NCBI GenBank assembly: GCA_016744065.1
Contig: JADGFA010000018.1
Location: forward strand, 1-64,000
DNA length: 64,000 bases
Reading direction: 5' to 3'
DNA from: Gammaproteobacteria bacterium
Lineage (GTDB): Bacteria; Pseudomonadota; Gammaproteobacteria; SZUA-229
Both the position numbers and the translations under genes were made by a program. The notes beneath the pieces were generated by a model that worked only from the letters and a program-made list of their open reading frames with translations, made no database searches and was not told the origin of the DNA. Position 1 is the first letter of the stretch. The number at the start of each line of letters is the position of its first letter. Of the stretch, positions 27,285 through 36,731 are shown piece by piece.

Positions 27285-28049
27285 TCAAGCTGTTTTACTT
27301 GGGCAATCAGAGGTGGTGCAGTGATCAGAAATTCCAGCTAATGTTTTGAGTGCCTGTAACTTGTGGATATTTACATATTTTCTCTGAGTTGATAGCAACC
27401 CCTCACTCTGAAAGCGGCTAAATGTGCGGCTAATGGTTTCTATCGTTAATCCTAGATAGTTGCCAATATCTTTACGTGACATGGTGAGGTTAAATTCAGT
27501 TTCAGAAAAATTACGGGCTTTCAGGCGACTAGACAGGTTTACCAGAAATGCAGCCAGTCGTTCGTCTGCGCTTTTTTGTGCCATCAGCATCAATAATGAC
27601 TGATCACCGGCAATTTCTTTACTCATAATACGGAATAGCTGGTGGTGCAATTCAGGTATTTTGCTGCTTAGATCTTCCAGTGTTTCAAATGGCAGCTCAC
27701 ACAGGCTGGTAGTTTCCAGTGCAATAGCAGAGCACGGGTGTTTGCCGTCATGGATGGCGTCAAGGCCGATGAGTTCACCTGGCAAATACAGGCCTGTGAT
27801 CTGTTCGTCCCCCTGTTCGCTTTCAGTAAAGGTCTTAATCGAGCCGCTGCGAACCGCAAAGATAGAGGTGAAGATATCACCGCTATTAAATAGATATTCA
27901 CCCTTGTGTAGTGGTCGGCTGCGTTTAACAATTTTATCCAGCCTGTCGATATCACCTATATCAAGGCCAAGAGGCAAACAAAGGTCGTGTAGACTGCAGC
28001 TTTGACAAGCTGTTTTCAGGGCTGATAATTTAATGGATGTAGTTGTCAT
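27285..28049 (-). CDS. fnr: Oxygen-sensing regulator Fnr (CRP/FNR family)
   Basis: Global anaerobic regulator using an oxygen-labile [4Fe-4S] cluster. 254 residues. The ligands align with Escherichia coli Fnr: C15, C18, C24 and C117 (in LCELPFETL), the same 102-residue span as C20 to C122. A cAMP-binding-like beta roll follows, then the DNA-reading helix in [19 protein letters not shown], where E, S and R are the specificity residues for TTGAT half-sites. A palindrome close to an FNR box lies about 113 bases upstream, suggesting autoregulation. bolA lies upstream on the same strand. Confidence 0.95.
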   Translation of the reverse strand: MTTTSIKLSALKTACQSCSLHDLCLPLGLDIGDIDRLDKIVKRSRPLHKGEYLFNSGDIFTSIFAVRSGSIKTFTESEQGDEQITGLYLPGELIGLDAIHDGKHPCSAIALETTSLCELPFETLEDLSSKIPELHHQLFRIMSKEIAGDQSLLMLMAQKSADERLAAFLVNLSSRLKARNFSETEFNLTMSRKDIGNYLGLTIETISRTFSRFQSEGLLSTQRKYVNIHKLQALKTLAGISDHCTTSDCPSKTA

Positions 28050-28155
28050 AATAGGTTGCAGCTATATTCACAATAGATGGGGTTAGTGTATCGAATTCCA
28101 TTAATAAAGGTAAGCCCTTTTGTGCGATGTTTATAACTATTAAGCGCGGCCCGTC

Positions 28156-28169
28156 TTGACTTAAGTCAA
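28156..28169 (-). promoter_or_regulatory. FNR-like palindrome upstream of fnr
   Basis: TTGACTTAAGTCAA, inside a perfect 16-bp palindrome (28155-28170). It differs from the FNR consensus TTGAT-N4-ATCAA at one base per half-site. A TATAAA at 28135-28130 on the minus strand would place a start near 28123 with the site centred near -40. Confidence 0.5.
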
Positions 28170-28230
28170 GGCAATGAGTGTAATTTTATATATATAAATC
28201 ACTTTAAAGATGAAAATGTTGCCATGAGGG

Positions 28231-28539
28231 TTATTTGCCTCCACCCATACATGGAGGTGACTTGGGCGCTGAGCCTTTCTCAGCCCATTCGTCTGGCGTC
28301 ATGGTATGTAATGCAAGTGCATGAACAGGGCCTTCAAGTTCTTCAGCGAGTGCCTTGTTTATAATACGATGTCGAGCTATCAGCATTTTTCCATTAAATT
28401 CGTTGGATACAGCGATAATTTTAAAATGAGATTCGGAGCCTGGAGGTACATTATGCATATCACTTTCATTGTTCACATCCAGGTATTCAGGTTTAAGTAT
28501 TTCTTGTAATTTTTCAATGATATCGTTTTCTATGCTCAT
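28231..28539 (-). CDS. BolA/IbaG family protein
   Basis: 102-residue small protein of the BolA family, which partners with monothiol glutaredoxins in Fe-S cluster handling. Visible: the KH-like fold, an HFKIIAVSNEFNGKMLIARHRIIN core with the conserved His in RHR, then VHALALHTMTPDEW. The C-terminal tail (PPCMGGGK) adds a cysteine. The two subfamilies cannot be separated with certainty here. It is upstream of fnr on the same strand and downstream of the structured region 28614-28917, which may be its leader. Confidence 0.9.
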   Translation of the reverse strand: MSIENDIIEKLQEILKPEYLDVNNESDMHNVPPGSESHFKIIAVSNEFNGKMLIARHRIINKALAEELEGPVHALALHTMTPDEWAEKGSAPKSPPCMGGGK

Positions 28540-28613
28540 GCTTAAGCTCTATAAAATGGGAGTGAAAACCTATTTTAACAAGAATATATTAGAATAGTTG
28601 CTTTTTTAAGGGC

Positions 28614-28655
28614 AAAAAAAAGAGCCGACTACCACACGAAGTGGTGGCTGGCTCT
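28614..28655 (-). terminator. Intrinsic terminator of the structured RNA upstream of bolA
   Basis: Stem of up to 15 bp (AGAGCC paired with GGCTCT at the base; 28621-28655) followed on the minus strand by eight U. Two A-C mismatches interrupt the stem in the minus sense, and only one in the plus sense. However, the long U-tract exists only in the minus direction; plus has three T. It lies upstream of bolA, so it ends or attenuates whatever is transcribed from the FNR-type promoter. Confidence 0.75.
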
Positions 28656-28667
28656 TTAACTCCCCCC

Positions 28668-28867
28668 CAGGAGATTCCTTACATTCTGGTTAAGTATGAA
28701 CCCTGTCAGTACTCAGCCAGTAGATTCTTTCAAGCCTGAGATGGTACGAAGTTTGTTCGTATTCCCTCAGGAGATTCTTTACAACCTGAGCCTGTACGAT
28801 GTCTGTTCGTACTCCCTCAGGAGATTCTTTATATTCTAGTTAAGTGCGAGTTCTGTCAGCACCTAAT
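28668..28867 (-). repeat. Four imperfect 50-bp tandem repeats with hairpins
   Basis: Units begin at 28668, 28718, 28768 and 28818, an exact 50-bp period. Each starts with CAG(G/T)AGATTC and contains a hairpin later in the unit. The stem sequence differs between units but pairing is kept: GTAC/GTAT-type in units 1 and 2, GTACGA/TCGTAC in unit 3, GTGC/GCAC in unit 4. A second stem CTCAGG/CCTGAG spans a unit junction. No spacer sequence separates the units. Confidence 0.9.
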
Positions 28868-28923
28868 CAAAAAATGGGTTATAAACCTGAATTATTGTCG
28901 TTATCGGGCTTAACTATGGATAG

Positions 28924-28965
28924 AGCATAGAGAGTTGCTGTGAAATGAGCATTGATTTAAATCAA
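28924..28965 (-). promoter_or_regulatory. Class II FNR-dependent promoter
   Basis: TTGATTTAAATCAA at 28952-28965 matches the FNR consensus exactly in both half-sites. On the minus strand TATGCT (28929-28924) is a fair -10. A start seven bases past it, near 28917, puts the box centre (28958.5) at -41.5, the standard activating position. It sits just beyond the bpt stop codon. Confidence 0.75.
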
Positions 28966-28996
28966 TAAAATACATTTAGTTAATTATTTACGGATT

Positions 28997-29698
28997 TTAA
29001 AATACTTGCCAGTTATCCTGTTGATAGACTTCTAGTCCGGAAAAGTTGCGTTTGTATTGCATTTTTGGGTGGTTTTCGATCCAGTATCCCAGGTACAGGT
29101 GTGTTTTTTGATAAAGTCTGGCAAGCCAGATTTGTTGTAATATTGCAAAAGTGCCCAGGCTGCGTTTATGCTCTTCCGGTTCAAAGAATGTGTAAACAGC
29201 AGAAGGACCGGCAGGCAGAAAATCTACAACTGCAACAGACAATAATTTATCTTTAAAGCGTGACTCAATAAATATACTTGTATTCCAGTTATTTAATAAA
29301 AAATTACTAAAATCATCAGGCATTGGGTCGACCATATTGCCATCTTTGTGTCGGCTATTTAAATAACGGCTATAAAGGGAAAAATATTCGTCTTTAAATT
29401 CTGCGGGTTTAAGGTATGTGATCAAATCCTGATTGTTTTTTAGGCAGCGCCGTTGATTACGGCTGACTTTGAAGTTATCTATATTAATTCGACAGGGAAT
29501 GCAGGCTGAGCATTGTTTGCAATGCGGCCGATAAACAAATTCACCACTGCGTCTGAAACCTTTACTGAGTAGCAGGCTATATAATTTGGAGTCTATCTCT
29601 ATCTGAGGATCAGGAATCAGATTAGAGGTCTGGCGATCGTCATAATAACCACATTCATGTTCTGCGGTGATATATAAACTAAGGTGTTGTGAATTCAT
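28997..29698 (-). CDS. bpt: Aspartate/glutamate leucyltransferase (Bpt)
   Basis: N-end-rule enzyme that moves Leu from tRNA to proteins starting with Asp or Glu, marking them for ClpS/ClpAP. 233 residues. It begins with the conserved CGYYDDRQTSNLIPDP and contains the cysteine motif YRPHCKQCSACIPCRI and YLGYWIENHPKMQYK. It is related to eukaryotic arginyltransferase (Ate), but this short form is the bacterial Bpt type. The FNR-type promoter starts right behind its stop codon. Confidence 0.92.
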   Translation of the reverse strand: MNSQHLSLYITAEHECGYYDDRQTSNLIPDPQIEIDSKLYSLLLSKGFRRSGEFVYRPHCKQCSACIPCRINIDNFKVSRNQRRCLKNNQDLITYLKPAEFKDEYFSLYSRYLNSRHKDGNMVDPMPDDFSNFLLNNWNTSIFIESRFKDKLLSVAVVDFLPAGPSAVYTFFEPEEHKRSLGTFAILQQIWLARLYQKTHLYLGYWIENHPKMQYKRNFSGLEVYQQDNWQVF

Positions 29699-29820
29699 GC
29701 TGCCTATCTTATTTACTTATCAGTATAAAAACCAGCGAATGTGTAATACCTTCTTTAGAGTTTGTGCTGCTTTTAAAATAAGAGAGAAGATCCCAGTTGA
29801 AATCAGTTTAAATTACGCTT

Positions 29821-29857
29821 AAAGGCGTACAGATAGGGTGTTATAATGCGCGCCTTT
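29821..29857 (+). promoter_or_regulatory. Putative metH promoter with flanking inverted repeat
   Basis: A perfect -10 TATAAT at 29842-29847 lies inside an inverted repeat AAAGGCG (29821-29827) / CGCCTTT (29851-29857). The -35 is poor, and the leader is about 25 bases. No cobalamin riboswitch is seen. Confidence 0.4.
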
Positions 29858-29878
29858 GTCGTTATTGGTTATTAAAGA

Positions 29879-32800
29879 ATGAGTTCTGAGACTCAGCAAA
29901 ATATTCGAATTGAGCAGTTAAAACAGGCCCTGAAAGAGCGCATCCTCATACTGGATGGGGGTATGGGTACAATGATCCAGAGTTATAAACTGGAAGAAAT
30001 TGATTATCGTGGTGAGCGGTTTGCCAATTGGGAATCAGATTTAAAAGGCAATAATGACCTGTTGAGTATTACCCAGCCGGGTATTATCTGTGATATTCAT
30101 AAGGCTTATCTTGAAGCCGGCGCAGATATTATTGAAACCAACACATTCAATGGCACATCCATTGCGATGGCTGATTACTCGATGGAAGCGTTGGCATATG
30201 AGTTAAACTTTGAAGGTACAAAAGTTGCCCGTAAAGCGGCAGATGAGCTTTCCACGCCAGAGCGTCCTCGTTTTGTAGCCGGTGTTCTCGGCCCGACCAA
30301 TCGTACTGCATCAATTTCACCGGATGTGAATAATCCGGGTTTTCGTAATGTGAGTTTTGACCAGTTAGTTGAAGCTTATACTGAGGCTACCCGGGGGCTG
30401 GTTGATGGTGGCTCGGATATTCTATTAATAGAAACCGTATTTGATTCACTTAATGCAAAAGCGGCTATTTTTGCTGTGATGCAATATTTTGAAGATCACG
30501 ACATAAAAATACCGGTAATGATATCTGGCACTATTACAGATGCATCTGGGCGAACGTTGTCTGGGCAGACAGCTCAGGCATTCTGGAATTCTATGCGTCA
30601 TGTTAACCCGATTAGTTTTGGTTTTAACTGTGCATTGGGTGCGGATGAGCTGCGTCAATATGTGGCAGAAATGTCTGGCATCGTGAGTTGCAATATTAAT
30701 GCGCACCCGAATGCAGGTTTGCCAAATGAGTTTGGTGAATATGATGAATCACCGCAAGACATGGCAGCGCAAATTGAAGAATGGGCAAGCTCAGGTTTCT
30801 TAAATATTATTGGTGGTTGTTGTGGTACAACGCCGGCTCATATAAAAGCCATTGCTGAAGCCGTAAGCAAACATGCACCTAGAAAACTTCCCGATATAAA
30901 AGTGGAGTGCCGATTAAGTGGCCTGGAGCCATTGAGCATTACACCTGAATCGTTATTCGTTAATGTGGGTGAGCGCACTAATGTAACCGGCTCAGCCAGA
31001 TTCAAACGTTTAATTCTTGAAGAGGATTATGAAACCGCATTAGATGTCGCGCGTGAACAGGTAGAAAATGGTGCGCAGGTCATCGATATTAATATGGATG
31101 AGGGCATGCTCGATGGCGAAAAAGCCATGGTGACTTTCCTGAATTTAATTGCCTCAGAACCAGATATTTCTCGAGTGCCAGTGATGATTGATTCATCTAA
31201 ATGGCACATTATAGAAGCCGGCCTTAAATGCATTCAAGGCAAGGGCATAGTTAACTCTATAAGCATGAAAGAAGGTGAAGATATTTTCATCGAACATGCT
31301 AAATTGATTCGCAAATATGGTGCTGCAGCTATAGTTATGGCCTTTGATGAAACCGGTCAGGCGGATACCCGTGATCGTAAAATCGAAATCTGTACCCGCG
31401 CATATAAAATTCTGACAGAAAAGGTTGGCTTCCCAGCAGAAGATATTATTTTTGATCCAAATATTTTTGCGGTTGCCACTGGTATCGAAGAGCATAATAA
31501 CTATGGCATGGATTTTATAGAAGCCACCGAAGTTATTAAGAAAACGCTACCCCATGCCATGGTGTCGGGTGGTGTATCGAATGTGTCGTTCTCTTTTCGT
31601 GGTAATAACCCGGTACGTGAAGCTATACATGCGGTGTTTTTATACCATGCAATAAAAGCCGGCATGGATATGGGAATAGTTAACGCAGGACAACTGGCGG
31701 TTTATGATGATTTGCCAGAAGAGCTGCGTGAACATGTAGAAGACGTGGTGTTAAACCGACGTGAAGATTCAACTGAACGTCTGTTAGATATTGCTGATAA
31801 ATACCGTGGTGATGGTAGTACCGGTAAAAAAGAAGAAAATTTAGAATGGCGTGAATATGAAGTCAGTAAACGTATCGAATATGCTCTGATTAAAGGCATT
31901 GATGCTTATGTGGTAGACGATACAGAAGAAGCGCGTTTAAGTTTCGATCGTCCAATTCAGGTAATTGAAGGGCCGTTAATGGACGGCATGAATGTGGTGG
32001 GTGATTTATTCGGCGACGGAAAAATGTTTTTACCCCAGGTGGTTAAGTCTGCCCGGGTAATGAAAAAAGCCGTGGCGCATTTAATTCCTTTTATAGAAGC
32101 CGAAAAAGATGGCGAAGTACAATCCAATGGCAAAATTTTAATGGCCACGGTAAAAGGTGATGTGCACGATATTGGCAAAAACATTGTCGGCGTTGTATTG
32201 CAGTGTAATAATTTTGAAGTGGTTGATATGGGGGTGATGGTGCCTGCCAATCAGATCATTGAAAAAGCCAGAGAAGAAAATATCGATATCATTGGTTTAA
32301 GTGGTTTGATAACACCATCGCTTGATGAAATGGTGCATATTGCCAAAGAACTGCAACGTTTGAATATGAATATACCAGTGATGATTGGTGGTGCCACAAC
32401 ATCTAAAGCACATACCGCCGTTAAAATTGAGCAAAATTATGAAGGCCCAACTGTCTGGGTAAAAGATGCCTCACGTGCGGTAGGCGTTGCGCAGAGTTTA
32501 ATTTCGACTGACCTTAAAGATAGTTTTTTAAAGGAATTATCGGCAGATTATGAACAGGTACGAATTAACCATGCAGGGCGTCGCAAGAAAACAAACTGGG
32601 CAAAAATAGAAGATGCTCGCGCGAATAAAGTGAAAATCGACTGGGATAAAAGTGACATAGGCTCGCCTACCTTTACCGGTGTAAAAGTATTTGATGATTA
32701 TTCATTAGAAGAGATTAAAGAATATATAGACTGGACACCGTTTTTCTTTGCCTGGGAATTAAAAGGTCGTTATCCAAAAATTTTAACGGATAAAGATAAA

Positions 32801-33580
32801 GGCGAAGAGGCGACTAAGTTATTTAATGATGCTAAAACTATGCTGGATAAAATTATCAGTGAAAAATGGTTACAGGCAAAAGCCGTGGTCGGTGTGTTCC
32901 CGGCTAATAGCATTGATGATGACGACGTAGAAATCTATACCGATGATTCACGTAATAAAGTGTCAACTACACTTAATTTCCTGCGCCAGCAAACACAGCA
33001 GCCACCGGGTCGACCTAATTACTGTTTAAGTGACTTTATTGCACCAAAAGAAACTAAACTAAATGATCACATCGGTGCCTTTGCGGTAACCACAGGCATA
33101 GGCATAGAAGAACATGTAAAGCGCTTTGAAGATGATCACGATGACTATCAGGCCATTATGCTTAAAGTATTAGCTGACCGTTTAGCGGAAGCTTTTGCCG
33201 AGTTAATGCATAAAAGGGTGCGTAAAGAGTACTGGGCTTATGCACAAGATGAAAGTCTGGATAACACCGCTCTAATTGCCGAAGAATATAAAGGTATTCG
33301 CCCTGCACCGGGTTACCCTGCCTGCCCTGATCACACGGAAAAAGCGAAACTTTGGCAACTAATAGAAGCCGATAAAAATGCAGGTATTACGATCACAGAA
33401 AGTTTTGCTATGCTTCCTGCGGCTTCAGTCAGTGGCTGGTACTTTAGTAACCCTGAATCAAAATATTATGCGGTGGCAAAAATTAACCGGGATCAGGTTG
33501 AGGATTATGCAAAACGTAAAGAAATGACATTAACTGAAACAGAACGTTGGTTATCGCCTAATTTAGGCTATGATAATTAG
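29879..33580 (+). CDS. metH: Cobalamin-dependent methionine synthase
   Basis: Transfers a methyl group from methyltetrahydrofolate to homocysteine through cobalamin. 1233 residues, full four-module length. The homocysteine domain has zinc ligands C251 (GFNCALG) and C314/C315 (GGCCGTTP). The pterin domain contains [14 protein letters not shown]. The B12 domain contains [11 protein letters not shown] with the axial His, plus SGLITPS and IGGATTS. The AdoMet reactivation domain ends [15 protein letters not shown] and [13 protein letters not shown]. It is divergent from bpt. The organism must make or import cobalamin. Confidence 0.98.
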   Translation: MSSETQQNIRIEQLKQALKERILILDGGMGTMIQSYKLEEIDYRGERFANWESDLKGNNDLLSITQPGIICDIHKAYLEAGADIIETNTFNGTSIAMADYSMEALAYELNFEGTKVARKAADELSTPERPRFVAGVLGPTNRTASISPDVNNPGFRNVSFDQLVEAYTEATRGLVDGGSDILLIETVFDSLNAKAAIFAVMQYFEDHDIKIPVMISGTITDASGRTLSGQTAQAFWNSMRHVNPISFGFNCALGADELRQYVAEMSGIVSCNINAHPNAGLPNEFGEYDESPQDMAAQIEEWASSGFLNIIGGCCGTTPAHIKAIAEAVSKHAPRKLPDIKVECRLSGLEPLSITPESLFVNVGERTNVTGSARFKRLILEEDYETALDVAREQVENGAQVIDINMDEGMLDGEKAMVTFLNLIASEPDISRVPVMIDSSKWHIIEAGLKCIQGKGIVNSISMKEGEDIFIEHAKLIRKYGAAAIVMAFDETGQADTRDRKIEICTRAYKILTEKVGFPAEDIIFDPNIFAVATGIEEHNNYGMDFIEATEVIKKTLPHAMVSGGVSNVSFSFRGNNPVREAIHAVFLYHAIKAGMDMGIVNAGQLAVYDDLPEELREHVEDVVLNRREDSTERLLDIADKYRGDGSTGKKEENLEWREYEVSKRIEYALIKGIDAYVVDDTEEARLSFDRPIQVIEGPLMDGMNVVGDLFGDGKMFLPQVVKSARVMKKAVAHLIPFIEAEKDGEVQSNGKILMATVKGDVHDIGKNIVGVVLQCNNFEVVDMGVMVPANQIIEKAREENIDIIGLSGLITPSLDEMVHIAKELQRLNMNIPVMIGGATTSKAHTAVKIEQNYEGPTVWVKDASRAVGVAQSLISTDLKDSFLKELSADYEQVRINHAGRRKKTNWAKIEDARANKVKIDWDKSDIGSPTFTGVKVFDDYSLEEIKEYIDWTPFFFAWELKGRYPKILTDKDKGEEATKLFNDAKTMLDKIISEKWLQAKAVVGVFPANSIDDDDVEIYTDDSRNKVSTTLNFLRQQTQQPPGRPNYCLSDFIAPKETKLNDHIGAFAVTTGIGIEEHVKRFEDDHDDYQAIMLKVLADRLAEAFAELMHKRVRKEYWAYAQDESLDNTALIAEEYKGIRPAPGYPACPDHTEKAKLWQLIEADKNAGITITESFAMLPAASVSGWYFSNPESKYYAVAKINRDQVEDYAKRKEMTLTETERWLSPNLGYDN

Positions 33581-33605
33581 AGTTTAAAATTAACTGAGTA
33601 GATTT

Positions 33606-34433
33606 ATGCACAAAACCCAAGCATCTCAGAAAGGATTCAATGTATTCAGGTATAAGGAAGATCGCTTACCTGTATTAATTATTCTGGCTTTAACAGTGGT
33701 TGATTTTATTTTGTATTTTAGCGTGAATAATGCATTGGTATTGTTTATGTATTATCTTGTAATGATTGTGCCCAAGGGGACGATCTGTGCCTGGAATCAT
33801 CATCATCAACACCTTTTCACCTTCAGGAATACATTGCTGAATAGAGGGCTGGAGTTTGCGTATGCTCTGCATACGGGTGTCACAACGCATCTCTGGCGAC
33901 TGCATCATGTATTGGGCCATCACCTGAATTTTTTAGATCAGGAGAAGGATGAAAGTAGGTGGAAACGAAAAGACGGTAAAAAGATGGGGGTGGTTGAATA
34001 CACATTAAATGTTGCCTTAACCGCTTATCCACGGGGTTATAGTGTTGGTAAAAAACATCCAAAACAATTAAGACCCTTTATTCTAAATACAGTAATTACA
34101 TTTGTAATTGTTGGTTTACTTGTTTGGTACAACCCTGTAGCAGGCATTTTATTGTTTGTTTTGCCAATGATTACCAGCCTGTTATTTACCGCCTACGTAA
34201 CGTATGACCATCATTCGGGCTTAGATACACAAAATGAATTCGAGGCATCAAATAATAATTTAAGCCCGATATATAATATATTAACAGGCAATCTTGGCTA
34301 TCATACAGCCCATCATCATAAGCAAGGAGTGCACTGGTCAAAGCTGCCTCAGCTCCACGAAACCATACAGGATAAAATTCCTGGGCATCTTTATACCAAG
34401 TCATCCATTACAAATATGGTACTGGGTGAGTAA
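33606..34433 (+). CDS. Fatty acid desaturase family membrane protein
   Basis: 275-residue integral membrane di-iron enzyme, expected to introduce a double bond (or hydroxyl) in an acyl or similar chain. Three histidine clusters are visible: WNHHHQH near residue 64, RLHHVLGHH near 98, and YHTAHHHKQGVHW near 238. Four hydrophobic segments lie between them. It starts 25 bases after metH and may share its transcript, though no functional link to methionine is evident. Substrate unknown. Confidence 0.82.
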   Translation: MHKTQASQKGFNVFRYKEDRLPVLIILALTVVDFILYFSVNNALVLFMYYLVMIVPKGTICAWNHHHQHLFTFRNTLLNRGLEFAYALHTGVTTHLWRLHHVLGHHLNFLDQEKDESRWKRKDGKKMGVVEYTLNVALTAYPRGYSVGKKHPKQLRPFILNTVITFVIVGLLVWYNPVAGILLFVLPMITSLLFTAYVTYDHHSGLDTQNEFEASNNNLSPIYNILTGNLGYHTAHHHKQGVHWSKLPQLHETIQDKIPGHLYTKSSITNMVLGE

Positions 34434-34752
34434 GTTAGTTATTAAATAAGCTGTATTAGCCTGTTATGCTGTTCAGGCATTCTTTGCTTCAAGCTGCCCC
34501 TCTAGTGCCCTGCCGTCTGTCGTGAAGATCGATAGAGGTAGGTTTATGGCGGTGATTATACCTTTCATTTATAACGCTCTTGCGAACGGTTATTTCTGTT
34601 TATCAGGAATAGCCGATAAGTGTAAGTAACTGGAAAGCCTGTTTTTTTTCATATACTCGATAGCCGTTTAAATTCCCTGTCTACAGGGCTGGAAATATGC
34701 TTTTTTTGAGTAATATTTCCATTGTCTGGGCCTGTAAACAGGAAGAAAAATG

Positions 34753-34973
34753 TTATCCACAAATATTGTGGATAACTCTGTGGATGAATCTATGATTGAG
34801 GTCTGAAATCCGATTATGACGGAATTGTTACTAGATTGTACAAAAAACATACAATTAGAATTATTCTATAAATATCAATGAGTTAAAAATAAATTAAAAA
34901 TGATTTGACAGTTTGGAAGTATTAATAATCGCTTAAATAGCCCGTGAGGGATAAATATCCTGACTGTGTATAA
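34753..34973. other. DnaA-box cluster in a 646-bp gene-free region
   Basis: TTATCCACA (34753-34761), TGTGGATAA (34767-34775) and TGTGGATGA (34779-34787) are two perfect inverted consensus DnaA boxes and a one-mismatch third within 35 bases. A weaker TGTGTATAA lies at 34965. The stretch 34825-34925 between them is very AT-rich. The region 34434-35079 has no supported gene. It also holds an 11-bp hairpin at 34588-34614 behind the desaturase gene. Confidence 0.7.
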
Positions 34974-35079
34974 CTAGCGCTGAAACAAGATAAAAAAGTA
35001 TAAATTTACTGTCTATTTGATAGTTTTAGGTATCATAGGTTGACAGGCAGGGCTTTGACTCCTGTAAAAAATAAATTAG

Positions 35080-35865
35080 GTGAAATATTTGCACCAGAAA
35101 CATAAAAATCAGAGTAATGAGAGTTGTTTTATTCATAAAAATGGATGCTATTTACTGTATAACCCTGAATTGCTGGAAGCTCCCGAAGCCAGCTTGCTAA
35201 AGCAGGGTATTCTTAAGAAAGCAGATCATTATCAGCTTATTACCAGGGGAGGGCGTGGTCAGGCCTGGTTTGTTGTAGTGAGTGGTATATCTGCTGTTTA
35301 TCGAAAGTATATGCGCGGTGGAATAATGGCTCGCATAAATCGACAAACCTACATGGGGTTGAACTGGGAAAATGGCCGCTCTATTAAAGAGTGGCGCATG
35401 CTGCAATGGATGTTTGATAAGGGTTTGCCTGTTCCACGCCCCGTTGCAGCATCTGTTTGTCGAGTGCCTTTTAGTTTCAGCCCTTTGTATCAGGCGCAGA
35501 TACTGGTTGAGCGCATTCCCGGTGCGCAAACACTGGATCAGATATTAACTCAGCATGTGATAGAGGGTGACGCGTGGCGGGCCATTGGCCAGTGTGTCCG
35601 ACGGTTTCATTGTAAAGGTGTTTACCATGACGATCTGAATGCCAGTAATATATTACTGGATGCGGAACTAACAATACACCTTATTGATTTTGATAAAGGG
35701 GCATTGCGAGGGGCTCAGGAGACAAATACACCCTGGATGGAGAATAATTTACAGCGACTTAAACGCTCGTTATTAAAACAGCAGAAGCTACATAAAAAAT
35801 ACCATTTTACAGAAGATAACTGGCACATGTTGATAGCGGGGTATGAAGAGTCGGTTACAGAATAA
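35080..35865 (+). CDS. kdkA: 3-deoxy-D-manno-octulosonic acid kinase
   Basis: Phosphorylates the Kdo residue of the LPS inner core. 261 residues with a protein-kinase-like fold: GGRGQAWFV near the N-terminus, the catalytic loop YHDDLNASNILLD and the metal site LIDFDKG. The first codon is GTG. A TTG at 35089 with AGGTGA five bases upstream is an alternative start, shorter by three residues. It is separate from the other LPS genes at 38.6-41 kb. Confidence 0.88.
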   Translation: MKYLHQKHKNQSNESCFIHKNGCYLLYNPELLEAPEASLLKQGILKKADHYQLITRGGRGQAWFVVVSGISAVYRKYMRGGIMARINRQTYMGLNWENGRSIKEWRMLQWMFDKGLPVPRPVAASVCRVPFSFSPLYQAQILVERIPGAQTLDQILTQHVIEGDAWRAIGQCVRRFHCKGVYHDDLNASNILLDAELTIHLIDFDKGALRGAQETNTPWMENNLQRLKRSLLKQQKLHKKYHFTEDNWHMLIAGYEESVTE

Positions 35866-36061
35866 ATAAAAATTCAGGCATGATTTAATCATGATTAATA
35901 TTTAAGGTTATTTTATCCTCAACGAACATTACATCCTCTTAACGTTTTTTTAAAAAGCGGGTAAGGGTATGGTCTGTCTTAGTGTAGAAGAAGAGGTTAA
36001 TGATGTGACGGCCTCCTGATTAGCCAATGGGGTAAAATTATGGTTTGTAGAGGGTGTATAG

Positions 36062-36388
36062 ATGATACTTGAAGTTGCCGTACTTGATGTGAAGCCAGGC
36101 CAGGAAAAAGAATTTGAAGGTGCTTTTTATAAAGCGCAGAAAATAATATCAAATATGAATGGTTATATTTCACATCAACTCCAGAAATGCATAGAAAAAA
36201 ATAATCGCTATATCCTTCTTGTAAACTGGGAAACACTTGAAGATCACATTGTGGGTTTTAGAGCATCACAAGAATATAAAGAATGGCGTAATTTATTACA
36301 CCATTTTTATGAGCCTTTTCCTGAAGTAGAGCACTATCAAACTGTGTATGATTCTGCTGTTCTCATTAATGATATTAAAAATAAATAA
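36062..36388 (+). CDS. Antibiotic biosynthesis monooxygenase (ABM) domain protein
   Basis: 108 residues with the ferredoxin-like ABM fold: ILEVAVLDVKPGQEKEFEGAF, GYISHQLQKC, RYILLVNWETLEDHI and EPFPEVEHYQTV. Members are cofactor-free monooxygenases or small-molecule binding proteins; this one cannot be assigned a substrate. It stands alone, convergent with the small-protein operon. The ATG follows GAGGGTGTATAG, giving a plausible ribosome-binding site. Confidence 0.82.
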   Translation: MILEVAVLDVKPGQEKEFEGAFYKAQKIISNMNGYISHQLQKCIEKNNRYILLVNWETLEDHIVGFRASQEYKEWRNLLHHFYEPFPEVEHYQTVYDSAVLINDIKNK

Positions 36389-36470
36389 TTCAGTTATGGT
36401 TTATTGTGGAATGTTAATTCGCTCTATTATAGCCAGGGCCTCATATTAAGTTGTGACACCCTGGTTATAT

Positions 36471-36731
36471 TTAAATCGGGTGTTTTTCCTGCAGAGCGTC
36501 TTCATGTACCAGATATACTCCCTTGCGGACTCTAAATACAAATTTTGTATGCGTCATGCTCATCTGCCCCGGCTCTATAGTGGCAGCAGGTAGAAATGAC
36601 ATGCTGTACTGGCTTTTTATATCGGGAAAATAAGATTTAAATTCCTGTAATGATACGATTACGCCTCTGTCTTCAATGCGGCCCAGTTCACCTTTCTGAA
36701 TGGCTTCAATAAAACGCTGTTTCAATGTCAT
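36471..36731 (-). CDS. Small hypothetical protein, 86 aa (operon gene 3)
   Basis: No family recognised. Soluble, mixed alpha/beta: an N-terminal helix (LKQRFIEAIQKGELG), then VIVSLQEFKSYFPDIKSQYSMSFLPAA and a basic strand FVFRVRKGVYLVHEDAL. Its start overlaps the stop of the preceding gene by one base (TAATG), with AAGGA seven bases upstream, so it is translationally coupled. Last gene of the three-gene operon. Confidence 0.7.
   Translation of the reverse strand: MTLKQRFIEAIQKGELGRIEDRGVIVSLQEFKSYFPDIKSQYSMSFLPAATIEPGQMSMTHTKFVFRVRKGVYLVHEDALQEKHPI

Larger units (their letters stand above)
28614..28917 (-). ncRNA. Candidate FNR-controlled structured RNA (about 300 nt)
   Basis: Predicted from parts seen in sequence: an FNR box and -10, a start near 28917, the four-unit hairpin array, and a U-tract terminator ending near 28614. 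No ORF with a plausible ribosome-binding site was seen. It may be a free small RNA or the attenuated leader of bolA-fnr. The minus-sense repeats contain UCUCCU in three of four units, complementary to Shine-Dalgarno sequence, partly within stems. Confidence 0.55.

Noticed and set aside
28668-28867. CRISPR array suggested by regular 50-bp repeats
   Set aside because: The units are contiguous, with no unique spacers, and no cas gene is present.
34434-35079. Calling the DnaA-box region the replication origin
   Set aside because: No origin-linked genes and no skew data; kept only as a DnaA-box cluster.
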